64,000 bases of DNA, taken from NCBI GenBank assembly GCA_027886185.1, contig WOAB01000593.1:521001-585000 (forward strand). The letters are read 5' to 3'. The position numbers and the translations under genes are program-made. Shown here piece by piece: positions 42,715-55,194 of this stretch (positions are counted from its first letter, which is position 1; the number at the start of each line of letters is the position of its first letter). This DNA is from Rheum nobile (Eukaryota; Streptophyta; Magnoliopsida; Caryophyllales; Polygonaceae). Below the pieces are notes generated by a model. It saw only the letters and a program-made list of their open reading frames with translations, did not search any database and was not told the origin of the DNA.

Positions 42715-42874
42715 TAAGTCGAAAACCCAAGAGGGCGGCTTAGGCAATAAGCAGGTGGATTGGACTAGCATTAGGTTGGGGTAATAATTGGTCAAGAGTG
42801 ATGTGAGTTTTATTTGAGCCCATCTATTGAAAAATGAAATGAGTGGCTTGGTGAAAACTCGAAAGGGCGCCTTG
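42715..42874 (+). other. Twin GNRA-type RNA hairpins, copy C
   Basis: Hairpin 1 (42715-42742) pairs TAAGTCG with CGGCTTA, AAAA bulge, CCC/GGG, loop AAGA (not GNRA). Hairpin 2 (42847-42874) pairs GGTG with CGCC, AAAA bulge, CTC/GGG with a U-G pair, loop GAAA. The starts are 132 nt apart. Confidence 0.65.
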
Positions 42875-43253
42875 GTAAAATGAGTGAAAAGAAAAAGAGT
42901 GATTATTAGGATTCCTCATTTTTCCTGGCGTGGTGACATAAGAAGAGGTGATATAAGGAGGATTCGGGTAGGTCACTCTGGGAGGCATAAGAAAATAGAT
43001 GGAGGCTAGGATTAGATGTTTTTTCACTCTATGGTGGTCGGGATAAGCTTGGGGGAAGTACTCTGCTTTCCTTTAAGTTTGTATGCTTGTGTGTTTTGTG
43101 TTTATTGTGTTGGTGCCTTGGAGTTTCATGTTTAGGTGCAATTCTTAGTGGAGATGATTTTTCTGTGCTTCCTGAGACCTTGTGGATTTGATTGGAGGAG
43201 TAGGTTTATATTAGTTTACTCGAGGACGAGCAAGGTTTAAGCATGGGGGAATT

Positions 43254-44526
43254 TGATCAGTGCTACTTTGTAGTGTTTAACTAGGAGTTGTTATCGGTGT
43301 TTTGGGTACCATTTGGATGAGTTTAGAGCACAATTGTGGAGTATGGAGTCGAGGAGTAGAAGTATGGATATGGTGGCATGGAGAAGCTAAAATGAAGAGT
43401 TAAGAAGTTGAAGACGAAGCCACCCCGTGAAGACCGCAACAGAAGCGAAGAAGGGCAAGAAGCGAAGATCCACAGTCGCGGAAACCAATTGTCACGGTCG
43501 CGGAAAAGTCGAGAGCTCGGTAGATCAAGATTGTAGTTTCCACGATCGCGGAATATTTCTCCGCGGTCGCGGAAATCCCATTCATCAGCGCACGTCCGAA
43601 GATCCAAAGATTTACTTTTTCTTTTATTTCCTTTCCTTTTTATTTCTTTTTATTCTGGTTACTTTATTTTAGTTTCCTTTTAGATTATGTTTGTGATCTT
43701 TGGTTTTTAGGTTTAGCTAGATTATTTAAACCTAGTTCCAATAGCCTATTTTCATTCATTCAGACTATTATTCAGTTCAGTTTTTCCCTTTGAGTTTTTG
43801 TTTCAAGACTATGAAGAACTAAGCACCCTTTGCTTAGTCCGACGATTGAAACCTTCATTTGATATATGATTGTGAGGTTATAATTCTATTCCTATTACTT
43901 TGGATTATATCTTTTCTCTTGAACTTATTCCTATTGATTTGACTGGATTGATGACCTAGTTGATATTAGTAATTGTCTATTGCTAGGGTTTGGATATTTC
44001 GAGTTGAAATCCCTTATCTTGTGTAGCAACCATGATATTCTAGGACTAGTTGGACTAGTTTATTATGAAAGAGAATTGATTATGTGTTAAATGCTGCGAG
44101 TTGTGGTGTTGCATGTATCCTGGTTAATTCCTATGCTTCATGCTGCTATTGTTCTAAATCTTGATAGTTTCTTGTGCGTTCGATAGTTATGGTTGCCATG
44201 ACTAGTTGGACTGGTAACTAATTCAGAATAAGGACAGGAATAATCATAGGAAGGAATAGAGATAATCTAGGACCAATCAATCGAATGAATGGTGGATATT
44301 TGTCTGGCTAAGTACTTTTCCCAAATTGATTACAATCTTTGTTTTATTTACTTTGTTTATTTGAAATCAACCAACCAACAAAACCCCCCTTTGTTACTTT
44401 GACACACTAATTTGCATTAAGAAAGATAACTCCTCCCTGTGGGATTCGACCATTGCTTGCCTATTCTACTAGTTTAGGTTTTTAAGGATTTACTTTGATT
44501 GGGCATCACGACTTTAGCCCCTGTCA
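43254..44526 (+). repeat. TAT-C 3' LTR, 1273 bp
   Basis: TGATCAGTGC...CCCCTGTCA, after the tract GCATGGGGGAATT. It carries a GC cluster at 43467-43577 in which several CpG pairs of the 5' LTR copy have become CpA (for example CCGCGG to CCACAG near 43471). It abuts RET-D directly. Confidence 0.9.
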
Positions 44527-45174
44527 ACCCTTAAGCGGCTCTTCTTTGCTGCCTAAGACTAGGGAAATGTGACTAGCATTCGGTTCACTCTTGACCTCCT
44601 CTCCCACACAAGCATCAACCAAAGCTTCACTCTCAAAGGATCCTTCATCCTTGTAAGTGTAGTATTGGTTTGGACAAATTAGAGCCAAGTGACCTAGCCC
44701 ATCACACATGACACATACAATGTCACGTGTCCTAACTCGGGGCGGTAGAGGCACTCTTTCTCTGCCCTTGGACATGCTAAAAGATGAGTTTGGTAAGTGA
44801 TAGACTCCCTTAGTCTGCACATAAGGGTTAGAAGAATAATAATATGGCCCAAAAGAAGGGATAGGTTGATACCTTGGTGGCATGTTCCTAGGAGCTTGTT
44901 GTTGCCGCCTAAGTGGAGGGAGATTCCTTTGTCTAATGTGCTTCCTTGGAGGTGGGTGACTTAGTACATTCAGTCGAGGCAGCAAAGTAGGGCTAGTAGG
45001 CGCCATGGTGTATGTCCGTTCTTGAGGCCTATTAATAGGATCTCTAGCTCCTTGTCCTCGGCCAAAATAATCCTTGTAGGTGCTCGTGTGAGTTTGGGAG
45101 TTAGGGTACTCACCATAATCCCGAAAGTAAAGATAATCTCTTATTGACATTCGACCCAATTCAGACATCTCCAT
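44524..45174 (-). pseudogene. RET-D Gag C-terminal part with zinc knuckle
   Basis: Minus-strand frame of 216 residues. It is Pro/Arg/Tyr-rich and followed by one CX2CX4HX4C knuckle (CVMCDGLGHLALICPN) and an acidic tail (YKDEGSFESEALVDAC). The knuckle and the following context resemble gypsy gags of the CRM/Reina type. The frame is cut at 44527 by the end of TAT-C, and the N-terminal gag core is not recognised upstream. Its product would bind RNA in particle assembly; this copy is partial. Confidence 0.6.
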
Positions 45175-47555
45175 GAGTTCTTGTCACCGGAAATTCCGTT
45201 GGAAGTCTCCTTACCAACAACTCAGTCCAGCGAACAACATCTCACATAAGGACTCACAAATCCGAACTTACCAATGGACCTTAGGCCGCGTAAGAACTCA
45301 AAACTTTTGATTAGAGTCAAGAAAATTCAAGTGCGCACATAATCCTAGAAATAAAAAAACCTAAGACACCTAAACTTGGTTTCAAAGATCAAAGAGAAAA
45401 TTGCAGCTCAAGTCACAAACATAATCAAGCGATGAACCTGAATTACTTGTTTAACAAATCCGAATCAAGCAACCTCAGGGAAGCTACTAAATGTTCAACT
45501 TGGTGTGATCCTCAAGACGAAACCTAGTGGTCTTGCTTGGCCTCTTTTTCTTATGGGGACGTATATTAGTGCCCTCTTACTTCTTCTCGCCAAGTCCGAG
45601 TTTTACGACCTCTAAAGGGTGGAATTCGGGTCTTGTGCTTGAAGAGCCTTTGGCTTGGCAGAATTTCGTATGATTCTGGTTTTTTTTTTATATTGCACGC
45701 ACAAGGTCCTAGAGTTTAATTTAAACTAAGAGGTTGGGCTTCCTAATGTATAATATACACTATATCCCTTGGATCACACGGTAAAGCCTAGATCTTTCCC
45801 GTTACCTTGTGTTGATTGGTTTAAATTAAATCAAACAGGCATTAGACACATTCAACAACTTAATCATGCAGCAACAAGAGAATTTATTGCAATTAAAATA
45901 GGCCGACAGTTGGCTAAAATGAAAGGACTCAAGCTTAAACAACAAGCTAATTGACTACGGCAGTTTGGAGATTCTTGGGTGGCTCGTCTTCAACCTTGAG
46001 ACAACACCAAACAAGACGAATCTAAACTCAAGGAAAATGCAACAAAATTCAGTAGGGAAACAGCAAAGGAAACACAAGAAAAACACAACAAAAATGCATC
46101 AAAATTCAGGAGAAAAATCAATAGACACTTGACTCTTCAACGACAACACTTCTATGCTTGTGAATCTAATTTAACCAACTTCAAATCAAGGTTTCGAGAG
46201 CTTTTATCTTACTAGCTCTGATACCACATGATAGAATGCAGGATCATGAAGTCCACATTGCAAGGTGAAGCCCCCTAGACCTCCAAGGAATCGACAGCAA
46301 GATTCCTGAATTCTGTCCTGAATTCAACTGGCTCGATCTCTCTTATCCGGACTCCGAATTGGGTGATTCCAAATCCCAGAGTTATATATGGAAGTCTACA
46401 TGATATCCTCAAAATTAGAACGTGAATGGATGTTGGATCAGAAATATATGATAAATCTACTGAAGGGTCGCAGGCAGTTCAGCGAGGGAGATAAGCGGGA
46501 AGGGTGTTTGGTTGATATACGTGAAGGATGGTTGGATGAAGGAAGCGATGATGATGATGGATCTGTGTGAAGGTGATGGATAAGTGGACTACTTTGGGTG
46601 GATATTATACATCACTCAAAGAAGAACAATTTGATCAACAAACAAGGGATATGACGCACCCTAGTATGAAGATCGGAGTTGTTCGATATCACACACGAAC
46701 AAGAACAGAATTTGTGGGAAATTCTCCAAGAGAAACTCGAGTTTTTCTTAATGTTTTAATCATATTCAAAGGTGATTACAAGGGTAGTCGAAGCCGGCTT
46801 AAATAGGCCACAAAATACACAAGTTACACCCTTTTAAGTGGCCACATTAATCATTCATATACTCTTGACTTTTTTCTGCTTATTAACTAATGAACTTGAC
46901 TTCAAAGTGGTCCCTTCTTATAGAGTTACGTGGTTTAGGGAGTTGTTCGATATCACACACGAACAAGAACATAATTTTTGGAAAATTCTCCAAGAGAAAC
47001 TCGAGTTTTTCTTAATGTTTTAATCATATTCAAAGGTGATTACAAGGGTAGTCGAAGCCGGCTTAAATAGGCCACAAAATACACAAGTTATACCCTTTTA
47101 AGTGGCCACATTAATCATTCATAGACTCTTGACTTTTTTCTGCTTATTAACTAATGAACTTGACTTCAAAGTGGTCCCTTCTTCTAGAATTACGTGGTTT
47201 AGGGAGTTAAGTGGGCCTCCACCAAAAATGGGCCAATTTGCACGAGTGAAACAACATTGGGTCCATGCTCAACGTAGCTATGTCATCCTGGCGCGACGAC
47301 GTGTGTGGAGTGCGATGTTTGGGAGTCTTGGGCACACTTCCCTCGACACTCATGGGTTGAACGGACTCTTATTAGTCACTAGAGTCAATGGAAGCCTTGT
47401 TGTGCGGGACAAGTGGTGGAGCGACCGGTGGAATGAAGTCTTCCTTGTGTGGCGCCGACGCTTGGCCATGATCAACTTGACCAGTGTCACTTGCTTGCAC
47501 TTGGGGCTCTTGGTGGCTTGAGGTGTCTAGCTCTTGATGGGACATAGTCACATCA
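44527..47555 (-). mobile_element. RET-D: 5' part of a gypsy-type retrotransposon (LTR, primer site, gag)
   Basis: On minus: LTR 47555-46229, primer site 46226-46215 (TGGTATCAGAGC), about 1 kb of non-coding leader, then the partial gag. The LTR ends TGAT...ATCA. Everything after gag is missing. A second copy, RET-D', is at 31741-33258. Confidence 0.75.
46229..47555 (-). repeat. RET-D LTR with an internal 264-bp tandem duplication
   Basis: Length 1327 bp. The segments 46678-46941 and 46942-47205 are near-identical tandem copies; the copies differ at only a few sites. Where RET-D' overlaps (to 33258) it shows a single copy. Confidence 0.8.
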
Positions 47556-47689
47556 ACTTCACATTCAGACCATGCTTATTTCCAATATCATTATTGGAGC
47601 GCTATAATTAATTCTCGTCCTACTTCTCATCTTCCACCTATAAAATGCAATAGAGATGATTTTACTAATAGGACTTGGAAAAAAAACAC

Positions 47690-48160
47690 TAGATGATTGG
47701 ATCAAATTAAATTCCGATGGATATAAGAAATCAGATGACACATTACATATAGGTTATGTCTTCATAACAATAATAGAACTATCATTTTTATTTATCAACA
47801 ATGCATCATGAACACAAGCACTTCGCGTACTGAAGCCTATGCACCACTTTTTGGCATTCGTTGTGATGTTAACATATAGATTAGAAATCTTATTATAGAA
47901 GGTGACAATTTAGTCGTTATTAATTCTATACGAGGAACGTGGAAAATCCCCTGGGAGATAGATTCCATTATTATAGACATTACTACGTTTCATGCTTCCT
48001 TTGATGTTGTACATGTTCATCATTGCTTCCGTGAAGCCAACTCTGTAACCAACTATCTTGATACTCATATCATTATGCCATCTGCTTTCAAGATAGTTTA
48101 GCGAGCTTTTTCTTCAACATCTTGCACCTGGGAAAGATCTCTCTAGTGCTAGATATGAGT
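47690..48160 (+). pseudogene. LINE RNase H remnant (2) with 3' tail
   Basis: Reading across frames: WIKLNSDGYKKSDD, then a degraded middle, IIEGDNLVVINSIRGTWKIP and VHHCFREANSVTNYLDTH. This is the RNase H that ends plant L1-like ORF2 proteins. The downstream 3' region to about 48290 resembles the tail at 52260-52400, so both are 5'-truncated copies of one LINE family. Confidence 0.75.
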
Positions 48161-48290
48161 CTGTAATATTGAGCTCTTGTTATGATATTTTTTGTAAACA
48201 GTTTGTAGGGATCATCAAATGTGATGGGTTAGGACAACCTTTCTAATTGGAAGGGGTCCTAGTGTTTACCTTGTATAAAAAATACAATGG

Positions 48291-49327
48291 GTTAAACACA
48301 TGGTTATAAGACCTGTCAAAAATCGAATTGACCCGTTTATGTTGTGTTATTTTATGGGACAAATTTTAATGAGTGTCGATGGTTTGTGTACACTATTATG
48401 TTAACAACATGGTTTTTATGTCTTTTAATTAGGGTGTTGAGTAGCTTGTAGTTATATATATTAAGGATTTTTTTATGGGTATTGTGTATCTTGTTTAGCA
48501 GATTTGTGTGGTATTTTACATGATTTCTTAATGTCTTGCGGGCTATTAGGTACTCACAGGCTACCCAAGTCTAGGTTTCCAAGCGGATCCGTACACCCTG
48601 CCCAGCCTATTTCCATGGCTAGGCCTGGATCTGGTTCGGGTGTCCGGGCTTGATTTTTGGTCAAATTCCGTCGTGGATCTGGATTTGCTCAAGTCTACTT
48701 TTATTTCATTTATATTATATATTTTAATATACTTTTTTAAATAATTATATGATATTAATTATTTTATTATTGATTATTTTAATACATTTTAAAATTATAA
48801 TAATAATCATAAAAAAAGGGTCTTTCGATTAGTTAGATCGACCCGAATTGAACTCGTTCAATCCAATCCGATCAACCCAAATTTTTTAATAACTTGAATC
48901 CGACTTGACCCGAACTTGAACCCAACATGCCTGACCTAGTTGACTGGTATAGGTTCTAGCCTTCTAGAACATGATAAAATGAACAATTTTTCAAATATTT
49001 GTCTAAGAATGGCATGGATCAAAAAAAATTTAGGGGAGAATGGTAAATATATTTCCAAAGGGCAAAGAAAACCCCAAAAGTTTTACAAGGTCAACAAGGA
49101 CCATAAGATTTCAAGGACATACATATCAGTTGAAAAGCTCTACAAAAAGAAATTCAAGGGATGGAGAACCAAATTCAAAATAGAGAAATCATTTATGGGT
49201 ACTTTAAGGGGTCCGAGTGGAATTCAGTTTCTTGAACCATTGTCTCTCTTTAATAGTCTTTAATCTGATCTTGCTTCTCGAACGAAGCTTGGTGAGTGAG
49301 ATTGCCTGTTTAGCACATTCAATGGGT
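48291..49327. other. Unassigned
   Basis: No gene recognised. A 107-residue frame at 48940-49263 is Lys-rich without a known domain. Text rich in GACCCGAA/GGTTCGGG types (48540-48920) is like the ends of degenerate DNA transposons. Confidence 0.3.
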
Positions 49328-49660
49328 CTATGGTAGATCCTTCATAGATTTCATGTTACGGGCCCTCCAAATAGAGTATACTGTGGCGGTAAGAGCAGAA
49401 AGGCGAACCTTGAATATGCTGGAGTGTTTGGCTTTGCTCTCAGCAAATTGATTCAACCATTCGCTGATGTTCCTGGCATTAATAATAACTCCAGTCCATT
49501 TCATGACTAAAAACAAGACATGGTGAGAAAATGGGCATTTGAACCATATATGCTCACCAGTTTCCGAGGCTGAATTGCACATCAGGCAATTGGGGGAGTC
49601 GACCTTCCCAAGTCTATGAAGAAACACCCTTGTTGGAGCTCTGTTTCTAGCGGCATCCAT
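49328..49660 (-). pseudogene. LINE zinc-binding (zf-RVT) domain fragment
   Basis: About 110 residues on minus: RNRAPTRVFLHRLGK, then CLMCNSASETGEHIWFKC and YSIWRARN near the end. This is the zinc-binding domain downstream of reverse transcriptase in plant LINE ORF2. The reverse transcriptase itself is absent. It is in the opposite orientation to the other LINE remnants. Confidence 0.8.
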
Positions 49661-52084
49661 GTGATGGAAAAGGTAAGGAGATCATGTCATTATTAGAAAT
49701 TACTTTTATAATTTGTTTATTTCTATTTTGTTAAAATATATAATAAATATTTACTTTATCTATATATATTAAAGCTCACTCTTTTTGAGCCATGAGAGTG
49801 ATTTTAGGTCAAGTTATTGATGTATTATTTTTTTTATTATTATTATATTAAATAATTAGTAAAATATAAATTGATAACGAAATCTTAAAGCTCTATATTT
49901 TCAAGACTCTTACATAGCTTAGATTATTCTATTGATGAGTAAAATAAACACAAATTTAACTTTTATAGAATTGTTTCCTTCGAATTATTTAGATTTTTAA
50001 AAACCTATAACAAATATATATTAGACTAATAAATATCTATTGATTTTTCTTAAATTTTATCAACCTATTTTGTTTTACACCACTGATTAAGACCAACCTC
50101 TTCTTTTTTTCATTTAGTATATATTTTAATTAAATCTTTGTACTCTATTTTTGAGCTTATTTACAACTTATTTAAAGTAGCTATTAATAAAATCTTTTAG
50201 ATGAATTTCCTAACTTTGATTGCCTATTAATTACTATTTTTATTCCATCCATCCATCCATACACTCATTGATACATTCTACTCAACTTATATACGGATTA
50301 TATGATATATGTTTTAATTATATGGGTTTTAAAATATTAATTTCATCAAGCTTTGCAGAAAGAACGGTTAGCCATTTTGTCGATTTTCACGACTTTCTCT
50401 CATGTATTTCTATTTTATTTTTTTCCCTCCTTTATATTTATTTACAAACATTGATGCACTAACATAAATCTAGCTAATTTTACTTAAATTAATTTGAAAC
50501 TATGATATAGATTCTACTATTCACATAATATTTTTTTATCAAATGATTTAATATGAAAAAAGTAATATTTTTTTATATTTTAGCTATATATAACCTCCAT
50601 TTATTAATATGTAAACAGATTTGATTCTTCTATCATACTCATCATTTTCTTCTTTCTAGCATTGAGGTCCATTCAAACTTAATATATTCAATCAAGTTGT
50701 GAGATACGAGGCTTTTTAGTCCTAAAAGTATTATGACTTTGATATTGTATACGAAGAATGCATCTATTATTTAGGTAGGTTTAAAAAATTTAACAACCAA
50801 TTTTAGTTATTGTTGATTTTTTTTTAAAAAAAAATCGATATATTTACAATTTAAAAAAAAAGATAGGGTTATATGAAAAGTGTTGCTCTCGTGCTAAAAA
50901 TATAAATAACGTATATACCGTAAAGTATATGTACAATTAGTCAAGAATTTTAAAAAATCATTTATATTTTTTTGGTAACAAATTATTCAATTTATAAGTC
51001 ATGTACATACAACACAATATATATGCAAATTTAAACAATAAATTTATGCACATTAAATTTCTAATAGGCATATTTTTTTGTCTAAAGTTATATACATAAA
51101 TTTTGTATAGTATGTATCGTTCCATTTTTGCAATAGAGAGGTCATTCTCAAGAATCCAATCTTTGAAAATAACGATCATTGTCATGTACTTAGGTTGATA
51201 AATTATATTAGAGAAAAATCTCCTTACAGTTAAAAAAACAATTTGATTTAGTCGAATCTATTAGTTCAATTTATTTATATCACAATAACGAAAGTATAAG
51301 AGTAATTTTGAAAAATATAATTTGTAAAAATCATTATTAAAATTAGGCTAACTTTGAATTTTTTATTTTTAGAATCTAAACTTTTAGCATTTTATTTCAT
51401 CAATTATTGAGCAATTTATTTCATTCCCTCCTCGTGTAAATTAATTTGATTGCATTAGTATCAAAATTTAATTTATGTATTTTGTCACATGTTGTCATGA
51501 TTAGAAAAAGATGTTGAACCAAACACTTAATATAGTTGTTTATCACAATCACAAGAACCACAATGTAAGATAATTTTCTCTATAATTTGTCATAGAATTG
51601 TTCCCTTGGATTTAACATAAACTTATAACCATTTTAACACATAATTTAGGACTAACAAAACATTATATAATCCATGAATTTCCATCTTTTACATGAGTTA
51701 ATCAAAATGTCATTCTCTTAACAATTTATATATATAATTGTTTAAGCAATATGAAATGTATAAAAAAACTTCATATAATGTTTAATGAAAAGCATGTAAG
51801 GGAATCATACTAAGAGTTCAGTTAATATCCTCGATCTCATATATACATATATGTTTACACATTGTGATGTTTGTATTATAAGCACATTATATAGAAGTTA
51901 TTCTTTATAATATTTTACAATTATATTTTATTTAATTGATAATGTATATTAATTTTTTTTATTTAACATACAATTATGTATGACATTTAATTAATATACA
52001 ATATATTATAACAATAACAGGGTATAAAAGTACAGCACATACAATTAATATAACAGGATATAAAAGTACAACTCATTCGATTAC
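49661..52084. other. AT-rich intergenic sequence, nothing recognised
   Basis: About 2.4 kb of very AT-rich DNA with homopolymer runs and a short CCAT repeat near 50249. No coding region, RNA gene or mobile-element end could be supported. Confidence 0.5.
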
Positions 52085-52400
52085 TCAAGACATTATTTCG
52101 CTTTTATCGTCATTTGTTGATTTTTAGGTACACCATTGTTTTTGAGAAGCCAATCGCGCAACAGATTTTCTTGACGGCAATACTATTCCACCTTATGCTC
52201 TTCAAAGCTTTCAGCGTATTCTCATTTCCCCCGCATTTCCAAACAACGCACAGTCTTGGATTACTTCTAGATATGAGTTCGTTAACTTGAACTCTAGTTT
52301 TGATTATTTTGGTAAAAAGTTTGTAAAGATCATCCATTGAGATGATTTAACATTACCATCTGTTTCGAATGGGTCCTAATGTTCGACTGTAATAAACAAA
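52085..52400 (+). pseudogene. LINE RNase H remnant (3), 3' end
   Basis: VHHCF-stop-EANRATDFLDGN, then GGGTCCTAATGTT-type 3' sequence similar to 48120-48290. Belongs to the same LINE family as remnant 2. Confidence 0.65.
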
Positions 52401-53049
52401 TGAAACTTGTTTGTTAACCAAAGTAACATTGTCCTATTATATTGCATGTATTATTAAAAATCCTATAGTTTCACTAAAATTTAAAAAATGTCATTTGAAA
52501 GAATCTTTATTATACAAAGCAAATATAAATATATCTTCTCCAAAACATGACTTCCCTGCACCAATAATTGTACCATCGTCACTTCCTCTAGCGGCGGCGG
52601 CTGCCCTCACTTAAAGTTGTCCAAATGTTAGTTGGAATCGGTGAATCGGCCCAGAATCGAACCGGGTCAAATCCGGTCAAATCCTGAACTGAATCGGAAT
52701 CGGACCAACGGTTCAAGATCCCGACCGGTTTAGGGTCCGATTCAACTATTACATTAACTGTCGATACACCCTAAAAATAAAAACAAAAATCTAAAAATAG
52801 AAAAAAATAGTTCGTATACTCTAAAACCTTAAACACTAAAACGTGCATCGTAAAACTATAAACCCTTACCCTTGAAAGTTTAAAAACCCTTAAAATCTCA
52901 CAAAAACTATAAACACATTAGAAAACGTTCAAACAATTAATTTTTTCAAAAAAACCTAAACCCTACAAAACTTAAAATCCAAAACCTTCAATTACAAACC
53001 TTTTTAAAAAAGAAGAAGAAGAGAAACTCATTCACAACCTGTTTTAACA

Positions 53050-54075
53050 GAAACACTATTAAGGGATATAAAAAACGTAAGAGTCTTTTGGTTGGGTTTT
53101 TTAGAGGGAATGCCATACATGTTTCTATATGTAGTGACATATGGAGTGATCATCAACGAATTCATTCATACATGGGTCTTACATGTCATTTCATTGATCA
53201 AAAATTCCAAATGCATAAACGTGTTTTGGCTTTTAGAGAATTTGATGAGTCGCATACCGCACAAAACGTTTCTAGAATATGTACAATTTTAGAAGAATAT
53301 AGACTTCTTCATAGAGTTTTTTCTATTTCATTTGATAATGCATCACCTAACACCGCATCCATAAGATATTTGATAGCAGGTTGTCAACCACATTTTAGAG
53401 GTAAGTTTTTTCATATACGATGTGCTTGCCATATTTTAAACTTATGTGTTCAATATGGTTTAAATGCTATGAGTCGTTATTTTGATCCAATTAGATATGC
53501 TATTAAGTATATTTGGTGCATGGGAATATTTTAAGAGAATAGATGAAATTTTGTGATCAAAATGGGGTGCATCAAAAATATTTTTCAAAAGACGTTGGTC
53601 ATCGGTGGAACTCTACTTACAAAGTATTTTGTCAATCAATGCAATATAAACAAATGATATCTTCATTTGCCGCTAATTGTATTCCTCATTTATGTTTTAC
53701 CGATGAAGTTTGACAAACTCGTGTGAAATTATGGATCTTTTAAGAGTTTTAATGACGTGACTCCTAGTTTTAGTCATGTTTATAAACCATATTCTTATAT
53801 ATGTGTTCTTGAATCTATGAATATTGCTAATGCATTTCATGAGGTGGCGAAATCCCAAAATCGAAGGCGCAATCGCCCAAATGAAGGTGAAATGGTTAAA
53901 TTATCATACCTCTATTCCCGATGTTTATCTTGTTCTAGAGTTTTTGATCCTAGATTTATATATGATGTTTTGCAAGACATGTTGGAAAACTATTATAACT
54001 TGTTAGGAGTAGAAGTATTGGTGAAACCAAGTAACTATGAAAGAGGGGGCATAATTTTTTTAATATTGTATTAAT
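53050..54075 (+). pseudogene. hAT transposase, N-terminal and central part
   Basis: Resembles plant hAT transposases of the RICESLEEPER type: VSICSDIWSDHQRIHSYMG, CHFIDQKFQMHKRVLAF, FSISFDNASPNTASI and FFHIRCACHILNLCV (53130-53450). After a frameshift, FSKDVGHRWNSTYK and MNIANAFHEVAK follow, then FDPRFIYDVLQDMLENYY. These are the catalytic RNase H-like fold and the insertion region. Several frameshifts and stops. The BED zinc finger expected at the start is not seen. Confidence 0.85.
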
Positions 54076-54616
54076 ACTGAATAAAAATAGCTATAAATAA
54101 TATTAATAAATCTCACATGCATCCTCACTGCATACTTTTTCTTGAAAATTAACATTCATCTCCATCAACATTTTCAGATTCATTTAGAATAGTCGAAGAC
54201 TCAACACATTAAACCGACAATCTCTTACTTCGCACAATAAATTTGTCTACATTCCTATTTAGAACAATTAAATTTAACACTGTTCAATTGAACACTTCAA
54301 TCAAATTAAATTAAGTTTGAATTATAAACAAATTAATTCAAACAAATCTATACCCGACCCATCACGATTTGAATTCATAAGATCGAAAATGATTTGTTGT
54401 TTCAGAATTCAAATTGAGATGGTTCGAGTATGGATTTGACTATTTTATGAGTCAAATCCTACTAATTTGAGGATAAAAAACATAATTGTGAACTTGAATC
54501 GGAGTACCCCTAAACTCAGGGATACACACCGAAATTTCATTAAAAAAATTAATATAACGAACGGGAAAAAAATTCCATGAACGAAAAGGGGGCATCAGAT
54601 CCCCTGCCCTCTAGTT
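54076..54616. other. Interruption within the hAT element
   Basis: About 540 bp, AT-rich, with no transposase similarity between the two coding parts. Either an insertion or decayed transposase sequence; no TSD was found. Confidence 0.4.
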
Positions 54617-55030
54617 TTGCCCTTGAGTAAAGCAAATGTATCATCTATTATTATAACAACTAAAACAAATGTTGAAATTTTATTTACATATTTTAATGTT
54701 AATGTTGATTCATCTTCGTCTCAATTACCGTCGGTCTTGTCTTCTTCTTCTAGTAGAGTAGCTTTTGGATCTAGATATTTACAAGGAATACATAAAAGAC
54801 CGAGACAATCAAACTCACATACGGAGCTTGATAATTATCTTAAGACTTGTTTTGAGTTTGATGATATTGAAGATTTTGATGTTTTGGCGTAGTGGAAAAC
54901 TCATTGGAGGCCCAAGTTTGAATCAACGATTGGAAGAGAGCTGAACTAAAAGCCCAAACAAATGTGGCTTCGTCTTCATTATCAGACTTGTGGATTGGAG
55001 ACGCTACAACAATTAACACTTCCGATTCTT
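54617..55030 (+). pseudogene. hAT transposase, C-terminal dimerisation region
   Basis: ELDNYLKTCFEFDDIEDFDVLA followed by TAG where hAT proteins have Trp-Trp, then KTHWR. This is the start of the hAT C-terminal dimerisation domain; the remainder is decayed. Confidence 0.75.
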
Positions 55031-55194
55031 TCGATGCGGACTCGACTTAGGTAAGTGAGGTTCGTACACTAAAGGTAAGAGAACTATGTGGGCTTTGATT
55101 CCTCTAACCTTGAGAGGATACGTAGACAACTTAATAATCGCTATTAAGTTCAAGCCCTTATTTCTTTCAATTTTTTTAAATATCATGAATAACT

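Larger units (their letters stand above)
41937..43253 (+). other. TAT-C 3' non-coding region
   Basis: Holds a GC palindrome cluster at 42079-42139, a 140-codon frame at 42205-42627, the twin hairpins at 42715-42874 and the polypurine tract at the end. No polymerase sequence. Confidence 0.7.
38000..44526 (+). mobile_element. TAT-C: gag-protease-only Athila/Tat-type LTR retrotransposon
   Basis: 5' LTR 38000-39222 (first 51 bp missing), tRNA-Asp-type primer site, a broken gag, a protease, about 1.3 kb of non-coding or accessory sequence, a polypurine tract and a complete 3' LTR (43254-44526). No reverse transcriptase, RNase H or integrase. It would depend on an autonomous relative. The missing LTR end means no TSD can be checked. 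Confidence 0.85.

Noticed and set aside
31741..47555. RET-D and RET-D' as the two ends of one large element
   Set aside because: Both copies hold the same 5' LTR plus leader in the same orientation, so they are separate copies rather than a 5' and a 3' end.
52110..52337. 75-codon minus-strand frame
   Set aside because: The plus strand carries a recognisable LINE RNase H tail over the same bases.
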